The notes under the pieces are model-generated. The model saw only the letters and a list, made by a program, of their open reading frames with translations. It was not told the DNA's origin and did no database searches. This document shows, in pieces, positions 26,811 through 34,874 of a DNA stretch of 64,000 nt. The number at the start of each line of letters is the position of its first letter. Position 1 is the stretch's first letter. Source of the DNA: an uncultured Erythrobacter sp. (GTDB taxonomy: Bacteria > Pseudomonadota > Alphaproteobacteria > Sphingomonadales > Sphingomonadaceae); contig CANMZA010000001.1 in assembly GCA_947502305.1 (NCBI GenBank), positions 434,001 through 498,000 on the forward strand. Reading direction: 5' to 3'. The translations under genes were made by a program, and so were the position numbers.

Positions 26811-27767
26811 ATGCTAGGAAGAACCGCAAACGGATTGTTCTGGATGTTCCGATATCTGGAACGGGCGGAAAATGCTGCGCGCCTGCTCGATGCGGGCCTG
26901 AGAATGGCGCTGACGCGGGATGTGGAAACGGCGCAGGATGAATGGCGATCCGTGATCGCAACCTTGGGGCAAAAGGCGCAATTTGAGGCGCAGTTTGAAA
27001 CCGGTCAGGTCAGTTATGACGGCGCGTCCGTGTGGAACTTTGTCCTGCGCGATAAAGCCAACCCCGCCAATGTGCGCGAAATGTTTGCCGCCATGCGCAA
27101 CAATGCCCGCACCGCGCGCACCAATATCTCCAGCGAGGTTTGGGAGGCGGTCAATGAAAATTGGATTGCGCTCGACAAGCAATTGGCGCGCCCTGTCAGT
27201 CAGGGGCAATTGGGCGAAGTTCTGGCCCGCCTGCGCCGCACCGGTACGCAGGTGCACGGGGCGCTGGATGGTTCGATGCTGCGCAATGAGGGGTATCATT
27301 TTGCCCGCGCTGGCACCTTTATCGAACGCGCGGAAAGCACCGTGCGTATCCTCGATATGAAATATTACCTGCTGCTGCCTTCGCTGTCCTATGTCGGGTC
27401 GAGCCTGGATAGCGGGCAATGGGATCAAGTGCTGCGTTCGGTGGCCGGGGCGAGCGCCTATACATGGCTGAATGCGGGGCAAATTGACGCACGCGGCATT
27501 GTCGAATTTCTGGTGCTGGATGATCGTTTCCCGCGCAGCCTCGCCTTTTGCCGCAGCGCGCAGCGCCAACATCTCGCCGCGCTTGCCCGGTTGCACGGGG
27601 CAGAGGGGCGCTGCAACGAATTGATGCGTGAGGCCGATATGGACATTAACGACCTGACGGTGGAGCAGATTTTTGAAAACGGCCTGCATCAATTCTTGAT
27701 CAATTACACCGCGCGCAACGCCGCCATCGCAGAGGCGATCGGCGAAGATTACCGGTTCTTGGCGTGA
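26811..27767 (+). CDS. Alpha-E domain protein (COG2307) of the Anbu locus
   Basis: A 318-aa, largely helical protein of the alpha-E family: MLGRTANGLFWMFRYLERAE at the start, then RTARTNISSEVWEAVNE and FARAGTFIERAESTVRILDMKYY. Later blocks are IVEFLVLDDRFPRSLAFC and FLINYTARNAAIAEAIGEDY. It always travels with the permuted ATP-grasp protein and is thought to help that enzyme or shape its substrate pocket, though the reaction is not established. The transglutaminase follows 10 bp later. Confidence 0.95.
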   Translation: MLGRTANGLFWMFRYLERAENAARLLDAGLRMALTRDVETAQDEWRSVIATLGQKAQFEAQFETGQVSYDGASVWNFVLRDKANPANVREMFAAMRNNARTARTNISSEVWEAVNENWIALDKQLARPVSQGQLGEVLARLRRTGTQVHGALDGSMLRNEGYHFARAGTFIERAESTVRILDMKYYLLLPSLSYVGSSLDSGQWDQVLRSVAGASAYTWLNAGQIDARGIVEFLVLDDRFPRSLAFCRSAQRQHLAALARLHGAEGRCNELMREADMDINDLTVEQIFENGLHQFLINYTARNAAIAEAIGEDYRFLA

Positions 27768-27777
27768 GGAAGTCAGC

Positions 27778-28596
27778 ATGAAATTAGCGATCCGCCACAC
27801 GACGAAATATTCGTTTGATGAACCGGTTGTTCACGCGCTGCAACGTTTGCGCCTGACCCCGAAAGAGACGCAGGGGCAGAAAATTCTGGAATGGGAAATG
27901 CGCTATGAAAACGCGCATCTTGAGCTGGAATTTGATGATCAGAATTTCAACACGGTGACATTGGTCGCGGTCAATCCGGGTGCCAGCGAAGTCACGATCA
28001 CCTGCCGGGGCATGGTCGAAACCGAAGACAATGCCGGGGTCATCGGCAGCCATGCCGGGCATTTGCCCTTGTGGAGTTTTCTGGCGCAAACGAAATTGAC
28101 CAAGCCGGGGCCGAAAGTGCGCGCTTTGGTACGGGATATTGGCCGGCCGGAGGAGGGCGCTAAGCTCGATTACCTTCACGCATTATCGGCCCGCATTCGC
28201 GAAGGCGTGATCTATCAAACCGGCACAACGCAAGTGACGACGACAGCGGAAGAATCTGCCGCCGAAGGGTCCGGCGTGTGCCAAGATCATGCCCATATCT
28301 TTATCGGCGCGGCGCGCGCGGCGGATATTCCGGCGCGTTACGTCAGCGGATATTTGATGATGAATGACCGCATCGAGCAAGAGGCCACCCATGCATGGGC
28401 AGAGGCGCATATTGATGGGCTGGGCTGGGTCGGGTTCGACATTTCCAACGGCATCAGCCCCGATCCGCGTTACGTCCGCGTCGCAACCGGGCGTGATTAC
28501 CGCGATGCTGCGCCTGTGACCGGCATCAGCTTTGGCGCGTCGCAGCAAATGTTGACCGTCGATGTGGCGGTGGAGCAGCAGCAGGACAATCAATAA
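27778..28596 (+). CDS. Transglutaminase-like cysteine protease/amidase (COG1305) of the Anbu locus
   Basis: A 272-aa protein with an N-terminal beta domain (IRHTTKYSFDEPVVHALQRLRL, the family bacterial N-terminal type) and a transglutaminase-like papain fold. The catalytic Cys is in EGSGVCQDHAHIFIGAAR, His in ATHAWAEAHIDGLGWVG and Asp in FDISNGISPD. In this locus it is predicted to cut or transfer the amide bonds made by the ATP-grasp ligase. No signal peptide. GAGGAA precedes the ATG. 127 bp separate it from the Anbu gene. Confidence 0.95.
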   Translation: MKLAIRHTTKYSFDEPVVHALQRLRLTPKETQGQKILEWEMRYENAHLELEFDDQNFNTVTLVAVNPGASEVTITCRGMVETEDNAGVIGSHAGHLPLWSFLAQTKLTKPGPKVRALVRDIGRPEEGAKLDYLHALSARIREGVIYQTGTTQVTTTAEESAAEGSGVCQDHAHIFIGAARAADIPARYVSGYLMMNDRIEQEATHAWAEAHIDGLGWVGFDISNGISPDPRYVRVATGRDYRDAAPVTGISFGASQQMLTVDVAVEQQQDNQ

Positions 28597-28723
28597 TCCG
28601 CGTCCAGCGCTAGCGCCTGCGCTTCTTTGCGGGGCGCTGCGCGGCGTGCGCACAAACAAAACACAAGACTCTGTTATCCAACTCCTCTAACGGCGGCGGC
28701 CTTATCTCTCGGAGCTTCTCCTC

Positions 28724-29467
28724 ATGACTTATTGTGTTGGTATGATCGTCGATAAAGGCATCGTTCTCATGAGCGACACCCGCACCAATTCGGGCGTCGA
28801 TAATATCTCTGTGTTCCGCAAAATGTTCCACTGGCAAGTGCCCGGGGAACGGATGATCGCGATTATGACCGCGGGCAATCTTGCCACAACGCAATCGGTC
28901 ATCAGCCAGCTTGAGGAACGCACCAAACAGCCGGATGACCGCGAGACGACCTTGCTCAATGGCCCGACCATGTTCAGCGTCGTCAGCGAAATCGGCAAAT
29001 TGCTGCGCTCCACCATCGATAAACAGCAAAAGGCCAATGGCGACCGGGGCCGGGGCAAATTCACCGCGACTATCATTGTCGCCGGACAAATTGCCGGGAT
29101 GGAACCGCGCCTGTTCATGATCTACCCAGAAGGCAACTTTATCGAAGCCAGCGCGGACACGCCGTTCTTTCAAATTGGCGAAACCAAATATGGCCGCCCG
29201 ATCCTGATCCGGGGTTATGATCACGATATGAGTTTTGAAGACGCGGTCAAATTGGTGATGGTGTCGTTCGATTCCACTTTGAAAGCGAACCTGTCGGTTG
29301 GTCTGCCGCTCGATCTGTTGGTGATCGGCAAAGATGATTTTGGCCCCACGCACGAACACCGCGTGACCCCAGATGATCCTTATTTTGGCAGAATATCGGC
29401 AAATTGGGGCGAAGCCTTACGCTCTGCTTTCCACTCTTTGCCAGACTACAGTTTCGATTCGGAGTGA
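28724..29467 (+). CDS. Anbu, bacterial proteasome-like peptidase (COG3484)
   Basis: A 247-aa Ntn-hydrolase of the Anbu (ancestral beta subunit) family. The start MTYCVGMIVDKGIVLMSDTR puts Thr2 as the catalytic nucleophile after Met removal. It is followed by SDTRTNSGVDNIS with the active-site Asp, a Lys in FRKMFHW, and the GxxxxD-type blocks IIVAGQI and LVIGKDDFGP. Related proteins form lock-washer helical or ring assemblies rather than a 20S barrel. Its neighbours (ATP-grasp, alpha-E, transglutaminase) match the conserved Anbu locus. GGAG lies upstream of the ATG. Confidence 0.95.
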   Translation: MTYCVGMIVDKGIVLMSDTRTNSGVDNISVFRKMFHWQVPGERMIAIMTAGNLATTQSVISQLEERTKQPDDRETTLLNGPTMFSVVSEIGKLLRSTIDKQQKANGDRGRGKFTATIIVAGQIAGMEPRLFMIYPEGNFIEASADTPFFQIGETKYGRPILIRGYDHDMSFEDAVKLVMVSFDSTLKANLSVGLPLDLLVIGKDDFGPTHEHRVTPDDPYFGRISANWGEALRSAFHSLPDYSFDSE

Positions 29468-29639
29468 GTCTGTCCCCACTAACTGCCACGTAACTGCGAT
29501 TACCTAGGCAATTAAAGGTTCGTTTTGGAGGTGTGTTTTTGAACGATTCAAAACACTTAACCCCCGATAGCGCCACTATTGATCCATATTGGGTTAGGTG
29601 CAGCGTGAATTAAATCTGAGGCGCGGTCACCACAATGGC

Positions 29640-30260
29640 ATGACCAGAAAAGCCTCACTCCACTTCATCGATTCCAACAGCCGCCACCGTGCTGAATTGG
29701 CGAGGGTCGGGTTCACACTCGGCCACCACTCAGAAGTTTACGGCGACCTGTCCGAATTATCGGCTCACCCACCACGCGAAGGCATCATCATTGCCCGTGA
29801 TACGCCAGAGGAAGGCGGGGTCTCTATGATCCTTGAACGCCTCAGCCGGCTTGGCATTTGGCTACCGCTGATCGCAGTAGAAGCGGAACCGCGACCGGGC
29901 CGCATTGTTGAGGCGATCAAAGCAGGGGCATTGGATTACCTGTCACTGCCATTGGATACAGACCGTTTTGAGCGGTGTTTGAACCGGATTGAAAAAGAAG
30001 CCGAAGTGTTCGGCGCAACCCGCCGCAAGATGATCGAAGCGCGCGATCGCATCTCCAGCCTTTCGGGCCGCGAAAGAGAGGTGCTGGAATGGCTGTCAGA
30101 AGGCAGCAGCAATAAAGTGATTGCCCGCGAATTGGATATCAGTCCGAGAACGGTCGAAATCCACCGCGCAAATATGATGCACAAATTGGGTGCGCGTCAC
30201 GCTGCGGAGGCAGTGCGGCTAAAACTCGAGGCGAAACTGGAACCCAAGATCGAGGTCTAG
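29640..30260 (+). CDS. LuxR-type response regulator with degenerate receiver
   Basis: About 206 aa. The N-terminal receiver-like domain has LHFIDSNSRHRAELA for the acidic site and GIIIARDTPEEGG with a possible phosphoacceptor Asp. The usual switch Lys-Pro reads Leu-Pro in DYLSLPLDTDR. A coiled linker (RIEKEAEVFGATRRKMIEAR) leads to a clear LuxR/FixJ DNA-binding domain: LSGREREVLEWLSEGSSNKV and DISPRTVEIHRANMMHKLGA. ATG 29640 fits the receiver N-terminus; a GTG at 29598 is possible. No kinase is adjacent. A hairpin-forming GTGTTTTTGAA/TTCAAAACAC lies upstream near 29533-29556. A strong terminator follows. Confidence 0.9.
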   Translation: MTRKASLHFIDSNSRHRAELARVGFTLGHHSEVYGDLSELSAHPPREGIIIARDTPEEGGVSMILERLSRLGIWLPLIAVEAEPRPGRIVEAIKAGALDYLSLPLDTDRFERCLNRIEKEAEVFGATRRKMIEARDRISSLSGREREVLEWLSEGSSNKVIARELDISPRTVEIHRANMMHKLGARHAAEAVRLKLEAKLEPKIEV

Positions 30261-30343
30261 GCCTTCCCTCCTACCTGCGACCCTGCCCGTTTTTGGCGAC
30301 CCGTCCCCCGATTGGGAAAACCCTTCAGCCCTCTCGGTGCCCG

Positions 30344-30387
30344 CTCGGCCCCTACCATCTCCCGTGATGGTGGGGGCCGAGTTTTTT
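30344..30387 (+). terminator. Rho-independent terminator of the LuxR regulator
   Basis: CTCGGCCCC (30344-30352) pairs with GGGGCCGAG (30373-30381). An inner ACCATC/GATGGT stem extends the hairpin, and six T follow. Confidence 0.92.
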
Positions 30388-30477
30388 GTGGTTTTCGTTT
30401 TCTATGCGGGGGGCTTTGCTGTCACCCGCGCCCGGGTGCCCGCTAACGGATCACGGCGCAGCGTTGGCGCCGCAAAT

Positions 30478-31221
30478 TCAGCGGCAAAAGCTGGAGCCTG
30501 TGCCTTCCAAATGGAAGTGGTCGGCATGGGCGCGGTTATATTCCGGGCCAAGCACGGTGCCGAAACGTTTGCAGGCGCTGGAATGCACCACACGCAAAAA
30601 TTCACGTTCCGCAGCGGTGCCGCCATCCCAATCGTCGATCAGGGAGATCCGGCGGCCATTTTCCAATACGAAGCCGGAAACGTCGATCGCTTCGGCGCGC
30701 GAATGGGCCGAGCGGCGGGTCGATCCGGCGACATTGCGGCACGCATAGCTGCCCATTGTTTCGATCCGGGCCAGCGGGCTGCCCAAAATTTGGCGCGCGG
30801 CGCGGTCCACGCCAAAGCGGGCCCATTCGCCAAAGGCGCTGGCGACGCGGCATTGCACAGGGCCGATATTGCTGATCCGGAATTGCGAAGCATCCCCGGC
30901 GAGAGCGGACAATTGCACCGTGCCCAATTTGTTGCATCCCGGCGCGGCATAAGTATCGGGCAGGGCGTCAAAACGCGCGCCCGCCGCGCTGAGATTGGTA
31001 ATACAGGCCGCATCAGCCGGGCGCGAAATGACGTTTTGCGGGGCGGAGGCGACGCGGCGCGGGGCCGTGCGTGTGTAAGAGGAGTCTGAGCCAGATTGCG
31101 AGCTGGCAGCAGAGGTGCCGCCTGCGCCAGCATTGCCGACAGGAATGACAGACCCGCATCCTGCCAGTGCAAGTGCCGCGATTGCGGGCGCCATCGCCCG
31201 TAGAGATACCCAGTGGTTCAT
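30478..31221 (-). CDS. Extensin-like lipoprotein (predicted peptidoglycan metallopeptidase fold)
   Basis: A 247-aa lipoprotein: signal and lipobox ALALAGC at residue 22, then a Ser/Gly-rich linker and the extensin-family C-terminal domain. Metal-site motifs of the D-Ala-D-Ala/LAS-type fold are SAHSRAEAIDVSGFVL and HADHFHLEGTG. Cysteines in DAACITN, APGCNK, VQCRV, SYACRN, SSACKRFG and a final SFCR suggest disulfides, so it is periplasmic. Most homologues are unstudied; a role in cell-wall processing is inference from the fold. An 11-bp inverted repeat lies just upstream at 31244-31279. Confidence 0.9.
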   Translation of the reverse strand: MNHWVSLRAMAPAIAALALAGCGSVIPVGNAGAGGTSAASSQSGSDSSYTRTAPRRVASAPQNVISRPADAACITNLSAAGARFDALPDTYAAPGCNKLGTVQLSALAGDASQFRISNIGPVQCRVASAFGEWARFGVDRAARQILGSPLARIETMGSYACRNVAGSTRRSAHSRAEAIDVSGFVLENGRRISLIDDWDGGTAAEREFLRVVHSSACKRFGTVLGPEYNRAHADHFHLEGTGSSFCR

Positions 31222-31243
31222 ACCTAAGGATGATTACCGGGAA

Positions 31244-31279
31244 TTGGTTAACGCACGAGGAAGGCTTAGCGTTAACCAA
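31244..31279. promoter_or_regulatory. Perfect 11-bp inverted repeat upstream of the extensin-like gene
   Basis: TTGGTTAACGC (31244-31254) and GCGTTAACCAA (31269-31279) are exact reverse complements separated by 14 bp, 23-58 bp upstream of the minus-strand start at 31221. The position suits an operator overlapping the promoter. No regulator is identified. Confidence 0.6.
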
Positions 31280-31338
31280 GTCCTACCGCGCGAATACGGG
31301 ATTGTTCGTGGGAATTCTGCGGCAAAACGCCTTTAGAA

Positions 31339-31728
31339 TTAGGGCAGTTCTTCGGCGACTTGTTCCCACAGCTCAATTTTTATGCCGTTTGGATCGAGTA
31401 TCCATGCGAATTTGCCGTATCCTTCATCGGCCGTATCAAGCACTTCGACATCGCGGGATTTGAGCACTTCGACGAAGCCATCGAGATCATGAACCCGCAA
31501 ATTGATCATAAATCCACCTTTGCCGGGCTGGATATATTCGTCGGTCTTGAAATGGCTGATGAGGGAATAGGGATTGAGCTTTGGTTCATCAGCCCAGGCG
31601 AGCTGCGGCCCATATTCGCCGTCAACGCCCAGCTTTTCGCGATACCATGCGCGGGTCGCGTCGGTGTCGGCGGCAACGTAAAACACGCCGCCAAGGCCGG
31701 TGACGCGCGGTGTAGATTGATCGGTCAT
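31339..31728 (-). CDS. VOC/glyoxalase-fold protein
   Basis: A 129-aa vicinal-oxygen-chelate protein made of paired beta-alpha-beta-beta-beta modules: GVFYVAADTDATRAWYREKLG, FMINLRVHDLDGFVEVLKS and a metal-site Glu in DPNGIKIELWEQ. The family includes glyoxalase I, dioxygenases and drug-binding proteins; the substrate here is unknown. GGAGG lies 6 nt before ATG 31728. It is separated from ccdA by about 200 bp of hairpin-rich DNA, so it is probably an independent unit. Confidence 0.88.
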   Translation of the reverse strand: MTDQSTPRVTGLGGVFYVAADTDATRAWYREKLGVDGEYGPQLAWADEPKLNPYSLISHFKTDEYIQPGKGGFMINLRVHDLDGFVEVLKSRDVEVLDTADEGYGKFAWILDPNGIKIELWEQVAEELP

Positions 31729-31746
31729 GGATGGTCCTCCCTCAGA

Positions 31747-31923
31747 TGCGCCGCAATATGGCGCAGAGCGGGCCGGGTGGGAAGGGGCGCACCATTCGCA
31801 ACTGGTAGCTAAGGCGAGAGATGGCGCAAATCGGTCGCAAAGCAACCGCAACCCCGACCGGGCGCCCGCAGCGACGCGGCCTTTAGGCCGTGTGAGCGAG
31901 GAAATCGCACCCCGGATGGGGTG
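31747..31923. repeat. Intergenic stretch with several short hairpins
   Basis: Non-coding stretch with TGCGCC/GGCGCA (31747-31765), CGGCC-TTTA-GGCCG (31877-31890) and GCACCCC/GGGGTGC (about 31907-31923). The last may terminate ccdA on the minus strand, but lacks a good T run. The CGGCC-tetraloop-GGCCG unit recurs in another intergenic hairpin cluster at 48706-48719. Confidence 0.5.
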
Positions 31924-31928
31924 CGCAC

Positions 31929-32648
31929 CTAAAAACGCGTCGTGAATTGAATGATCGCGTCGGGCAAGAGGTCGAGAATGGCGATTTCGATCACCTTATC
32001 AAACCCGGTCATCACCATCAGTCCGACGATAAGCAACGCTCCGCCAAACAAGGGTTTTCCATATTTCGCCAACGCGCCCAGCGTCTTGCGCCGTTCACCC
32101 ATCGCTTTGCGTGATCCATAGGCGAAAGCGAGCACTGAGGTGGCAACGCCCAATCCGAAGATCAGGAAGATCAGGAAACTTCCGACCAAATTCTCACCCT
32201 GACTGGCCGCCGCAATCGCAACGCCAAGGGTGGGGCCGACACAAGGGGCCCAGACAATGCCGAGCAATAGGCCGACCGCATATTGTCCGTGCCAGCCATC
32301 GCCGCTGACTTTTGACAATCGCCGATTTCCGAAATTGGCAATCGGGGCCGCCGCCGCAGATAAAGCCGCCTGAGCCTGAGGGACGAGCAGAACCACGCCC
32401 GCCGCCGCCAGCATTGCGCCCGCAAACAGCCGCACCATTTGTTCATTGATGCCGAGCGAATAGCCGAAAGCGATGACGGTAAAGCCAAACAAGGTGAAGC
32501 TCGTCACCAGCCCAGCTGCCAGTGCGAGCGGTCCAAATTTACTCTTACCCAGCGCAGATGCGACCAAGATCGGCACCAATGGCAGGACGCAGGGATTGAG
32601 GATCGTCACCAGCCCGGCGACGAAGGACAGAAATGCGCTACCCAGCAT
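31929..32648 (-). CDS. ccdA: CcdA-type cytochrome c biogenesis/thiol transport membrane protein
   Basis: A 239-aa, six-helix membrane protein carrying electrons across the inner membrane through two redox cysteines, visible in TILNPCVLPLVPILVASA and LLGIVWAPCVGPTLGVAIA. The short form lacks periplasmic and thioredoxin domains, unlike the DsbD-like protein at 18-20 kb. The upstream thioredoxin-like gene (48 bp away, same strand) is the probable partner it reduces. Likely roles are cytochrome c maturation or periplasmic thiol reduction. Confidence 0.93.
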   Translation of the reverse strand: MLGSAFLSFVAGLVTILNPCVLPLVPILVASALGKSKFGPLALAAGLVTSFTLFGFTVIAFGYSLGINEQMVRLFAGAMLAAAGVVLLVPQAQAALSAAAAPIANFGNRRLSKVSGDGWHGQYAVGLLLGIVWAPCVGPTLGVAIAAASQGENLVGSFLIFLIFGLGVATSVLAFAYGSRKAMGERRKTLGALAKYGKPLFGGALLIVGLMVMTGFDKVIEIAILDLLPDAIIQFTTRF

Positions 32649-32696
32649 GGATGTTCAGCCTGAGACAGATGTGAAATGCGCGTTGATGCCGAGCGC

Positions 32697-33098
32697 TTAA
32701 AGTGCGCCCAGCACCACACTGCGCAGACGGGTGCGGTTGGTTTCGGCGATAGAGCGTGCGACCTCAGCATTGCCGTTGAACACCAGAACGGTCGATTGAC
32801 GCGGCACGCGGTGTGCGCGCAGGAACGCTTTTTCTTCGTCGAAATTCACCTTTACGAATAGCACATCATCGCTGCCTCGTTCTTGGCGCAGCTCTTCTAG
32901 GATCGGGGCCTGCGCGCGGCAGGTTGGGCACCAATCGGCGTAGATATCGACAACGATAGTCTTGCCTTTTTCCTGGGCCATCGTGAATTCGGCGGCATCA
33001 TATCTCTGCCAACCGGCGGAGGAGGATTGCGCGTTGAGCTGCATGGCGCCGATCACGAGCGCTCCGATAACGGCGATAAGGGCGAAGAGGCGGGTCAT
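32697..33098 (-). CDS. Exported thioredoxin-like protein
   Basis: A 133-aa thioredoxin-fold protein with an N-terminal signal anchor (LFALIAVIGALVIGAMQL) and active site DIYADWCPTCRAQAP. The thioredoxin cis-Pro is in HRVPRQSTVLVF. It is predicted periplasmic. It sits 48 bp upstream of ccdA in one operon, so CcdA most likely keeps its CPTC pair reduced. GGAG is upstream of the ATG. It resembles the C-terminal domain of DsbD proteins as a stand-alone piece. Confidence 0.92.
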   Translation of the reverse strand: MTRLFALIAVIGALVIGAMQLNAQSSSAGWQRYDAAEFTMAQEKGKTIVVDIYADWCPTCRAQAPILEELRQERGSDDVLFVKVNFDEEKAFLRAHRVPRQSTVLVFNGNAEVARSIAETNRTRLRSVVLGAL

Positions 33099-33192
33099 TT
33101 CAATCAGGCTCCAACAGGAATGATCGGCGAAGTGCCGACTATATGCTGGTAGGTTCGCGCAAAATGCGGGCGTGGTTACAAAGCGGGGCGTA

Positions 33193-34665
33193 TTATTTCG
33201 CGGGTTCTACCGCGCGCCCGCCCGCTTTGCTGACGATCACAATTGCCGCCCATGCCGCGATGAAGCCGGGGACGATTTCATACAGCCCTTCGCCGCCGAT
33301 AAAGCTGGCATTGAGGCCGAGCATTATCCAAGCGCCGGTGACAATTGCGCCGGTCACCAATCCGGCCACTGCGCCAGCGCCGGTCATCCGATCCCAAGTC
33401 AGAGCAAGGATGATCAGCGGTCCAAACGCCGCGCCAAACCCGGCCCAAGCGTTCGCCACCAAGGCCAACACTTGGCTGCCGGGATCTCGCGCCAGAACCA
33501 TCGCCGCCACCGCGACCAAGGCGACGCAGACCCGGCCCACATTCACTGCCTCCCGCTCGCCTGCTTCCTTGCGCAGGAACAACCGGTAGAAATCCTCTGT
33601 CAAAGAGCTCGAACTGACGAGCAGCTGCGATGAAATCGTGCTCATAATCGCGGCCAGCAATGCCGCGAACAGGAACCCGGTTATCGCCGGGTGGAACAGC
33701 AATTCGGCAAGCACGATAAAGATCGTCTCCGCATCTTCAACCACAATCCCATTCGCCTGCGCAAAGGCGCGTCCGCAAATGCCAACGCCAATCGCGCCGA
33801 CCAGCGCCGCGGCCATCCAAGACAGACCGATATTGCGCGCGGCGGCCACCTTCTCAACCGTGTCGATCGCCATGAAACGCACGATGATATGCGGTTGTCC
33901 AAAATAGCCGAGCCCCCATGTGACCGCGCTGACGAAGCCCAAGACTGTCAGCCCCTCGGTCAGGCTGAGGAACCCATCCACCGGCACTGAGCCGAGCGAA
34001 ACAGGCGTATCCGATGCGCCGCCAAACATGACCACCAACGGCATGATGATCAGCGCGGTGACCATGATGATCCCTTGGACAAAGTCCGTCAGGCTCACCG
34101 CCAAAAACCCGCCAACCATCGTATAAGCCAGCACAATCCCAGCGGTGATGACGATCCCGAGCATGTAATCCGATAGGCCGGTATCGGGTAGCGCGCCGGC
34201 AAAGGCGGTTTCAAACAATTTGCCCCCGCCAACCAGCCCGGCGGCGGTGTAGACGGTGAAGAACACCACGATCACCAGCCCGCTGATCACCCGCAAATTG
34301 GTGCCCTGATCCGGGAACCGGTTGGCGAGGAATTGCGGGATCGTCAGCGCATTGCCGTAATCCTCGGTCTGGGCGCGCAATCGCGGGGCGACCACGATCC
34401 AATTGACCACCGCGCCCACAAACAGCCCGATTCCAATCCACGCCGCTGACAGCCCCGTCAGATACAGCGCACCGGGCAAGCCCAACAGCAACCAGCCCGA
34501 CATATCACTGGCACCTGCTGACAGTGCCGCGACCGAAGGCGGCAAATTGCGCCCGGCCAGCAGATAGCCCTCGCTGTCGCTGGTGGAGCGCCGCCAAGCA
34601 TACAGACCGATGCCGATCATCAACGCGAAGTAAGCGGCGAGCGAAAGCAGTGTTGCACTATTCAT
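33193..34665 (-). CDS. putP: Sodium/proline symporter (SSS family)
   Basis: A 490-aa, 13-helix sodium:solute symporter. The PutP-type pattern is visible: GYLLAGRNLPPSVAALSAGA, SDMSGWLLLGLPGALYLTG, TIPQFLANRFPDQ, GYFGQPHIIVRFMAI and IMSTISSQLLVSSSSLTEDF (sodium-site Ser residues). Proline is the expected substrate; related family members carry other solutes. MNSATLLSLAAY at 34665 is the start; a longer frame would include repeat DNA. A proline dehydrogenase gene is not in view. A copy of the dispersed repeat is 81 bp upstream. Confidence 0.92.
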   Translation of the reverse strand: MNSATLLSLAAYFALMIGIGLYAWRRSTSDSEGYLLAGRNLPPSVAALSAGASDMSGWLLLGLPGALYLTGLSAAWIGIGLFVGAVVNWIVVAPRLRAQTEDYGNALTIPQFLANRFPDQGTNLRVISGLVIVVFFTVYTAAGLVGGGKLFETAFAGALPDTGLSDYMLGIVITAGIVLAYTMVGGFLAVSLTDFVQGIIMVTALIIMPLVVMFGGASDTPVSLGSVPVDGFLSLTEGLTVLGFVSAVTWGLGYFGQPHIIVRFMAIDTVEKVAAARNIGLSWMAAALVGAIGVGICGRAFAQANGIVVEDAETIFIVLAELLFHPAITGFLFAALLAAIMSTISSQLLVSSSSLTEDFYRLFLRKEAGEREAVNVGRVCVALVAVAAMVLARDPGSQVLALVANAWAGFGAAFGPLIILALTWDRMTGAGAVAGLVTGAIVTGAWIMLGLNASFIGGEGLYEIVPGFIAAWAAIVIVSKAGGRAVEPAK

Positions 34666-34745
34666 AGCTGCGCCGGGTAACAGGGTGCAGCGGGATTGGC
34701 CACCGGGGCAGCAAGCCCCTCGGTTGGCAAAGCGGCACCGATCCC

Positions 34746-34783
34746 CCTGACACACCTGACACACAGTCCTGGGGCAGAAAACC
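34746..34783. repeat. Copy 2 of the dispersed intergenic repeat
   Basis: CCTGACACACCTGACACAC followed by AGTCCTGGGGCAGAAAACC, matching copy 1 at 4993-5036 in both the iterated unit and the tail. It lies upstream of the sodium/proline symporter gene on the minus strand. Confidence 0.75.
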
Positions 34784-34874
34784 GCTCAGCCCAAAGCAGG
34801 GCATGGGGCGGCGCGAGGCTGACGATTTGAAAGAGCGGGTGCCCCTATATCAGCGCCGCCGCATGTAGGAAAAC

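Noticed and set aside
30337..31089. 250-codon plus-strand frame opposite the extensin-like gene
   Set aside because: It begins inside the LuxR terminator and is antisense to a gene with a lipobox and metal motifs.
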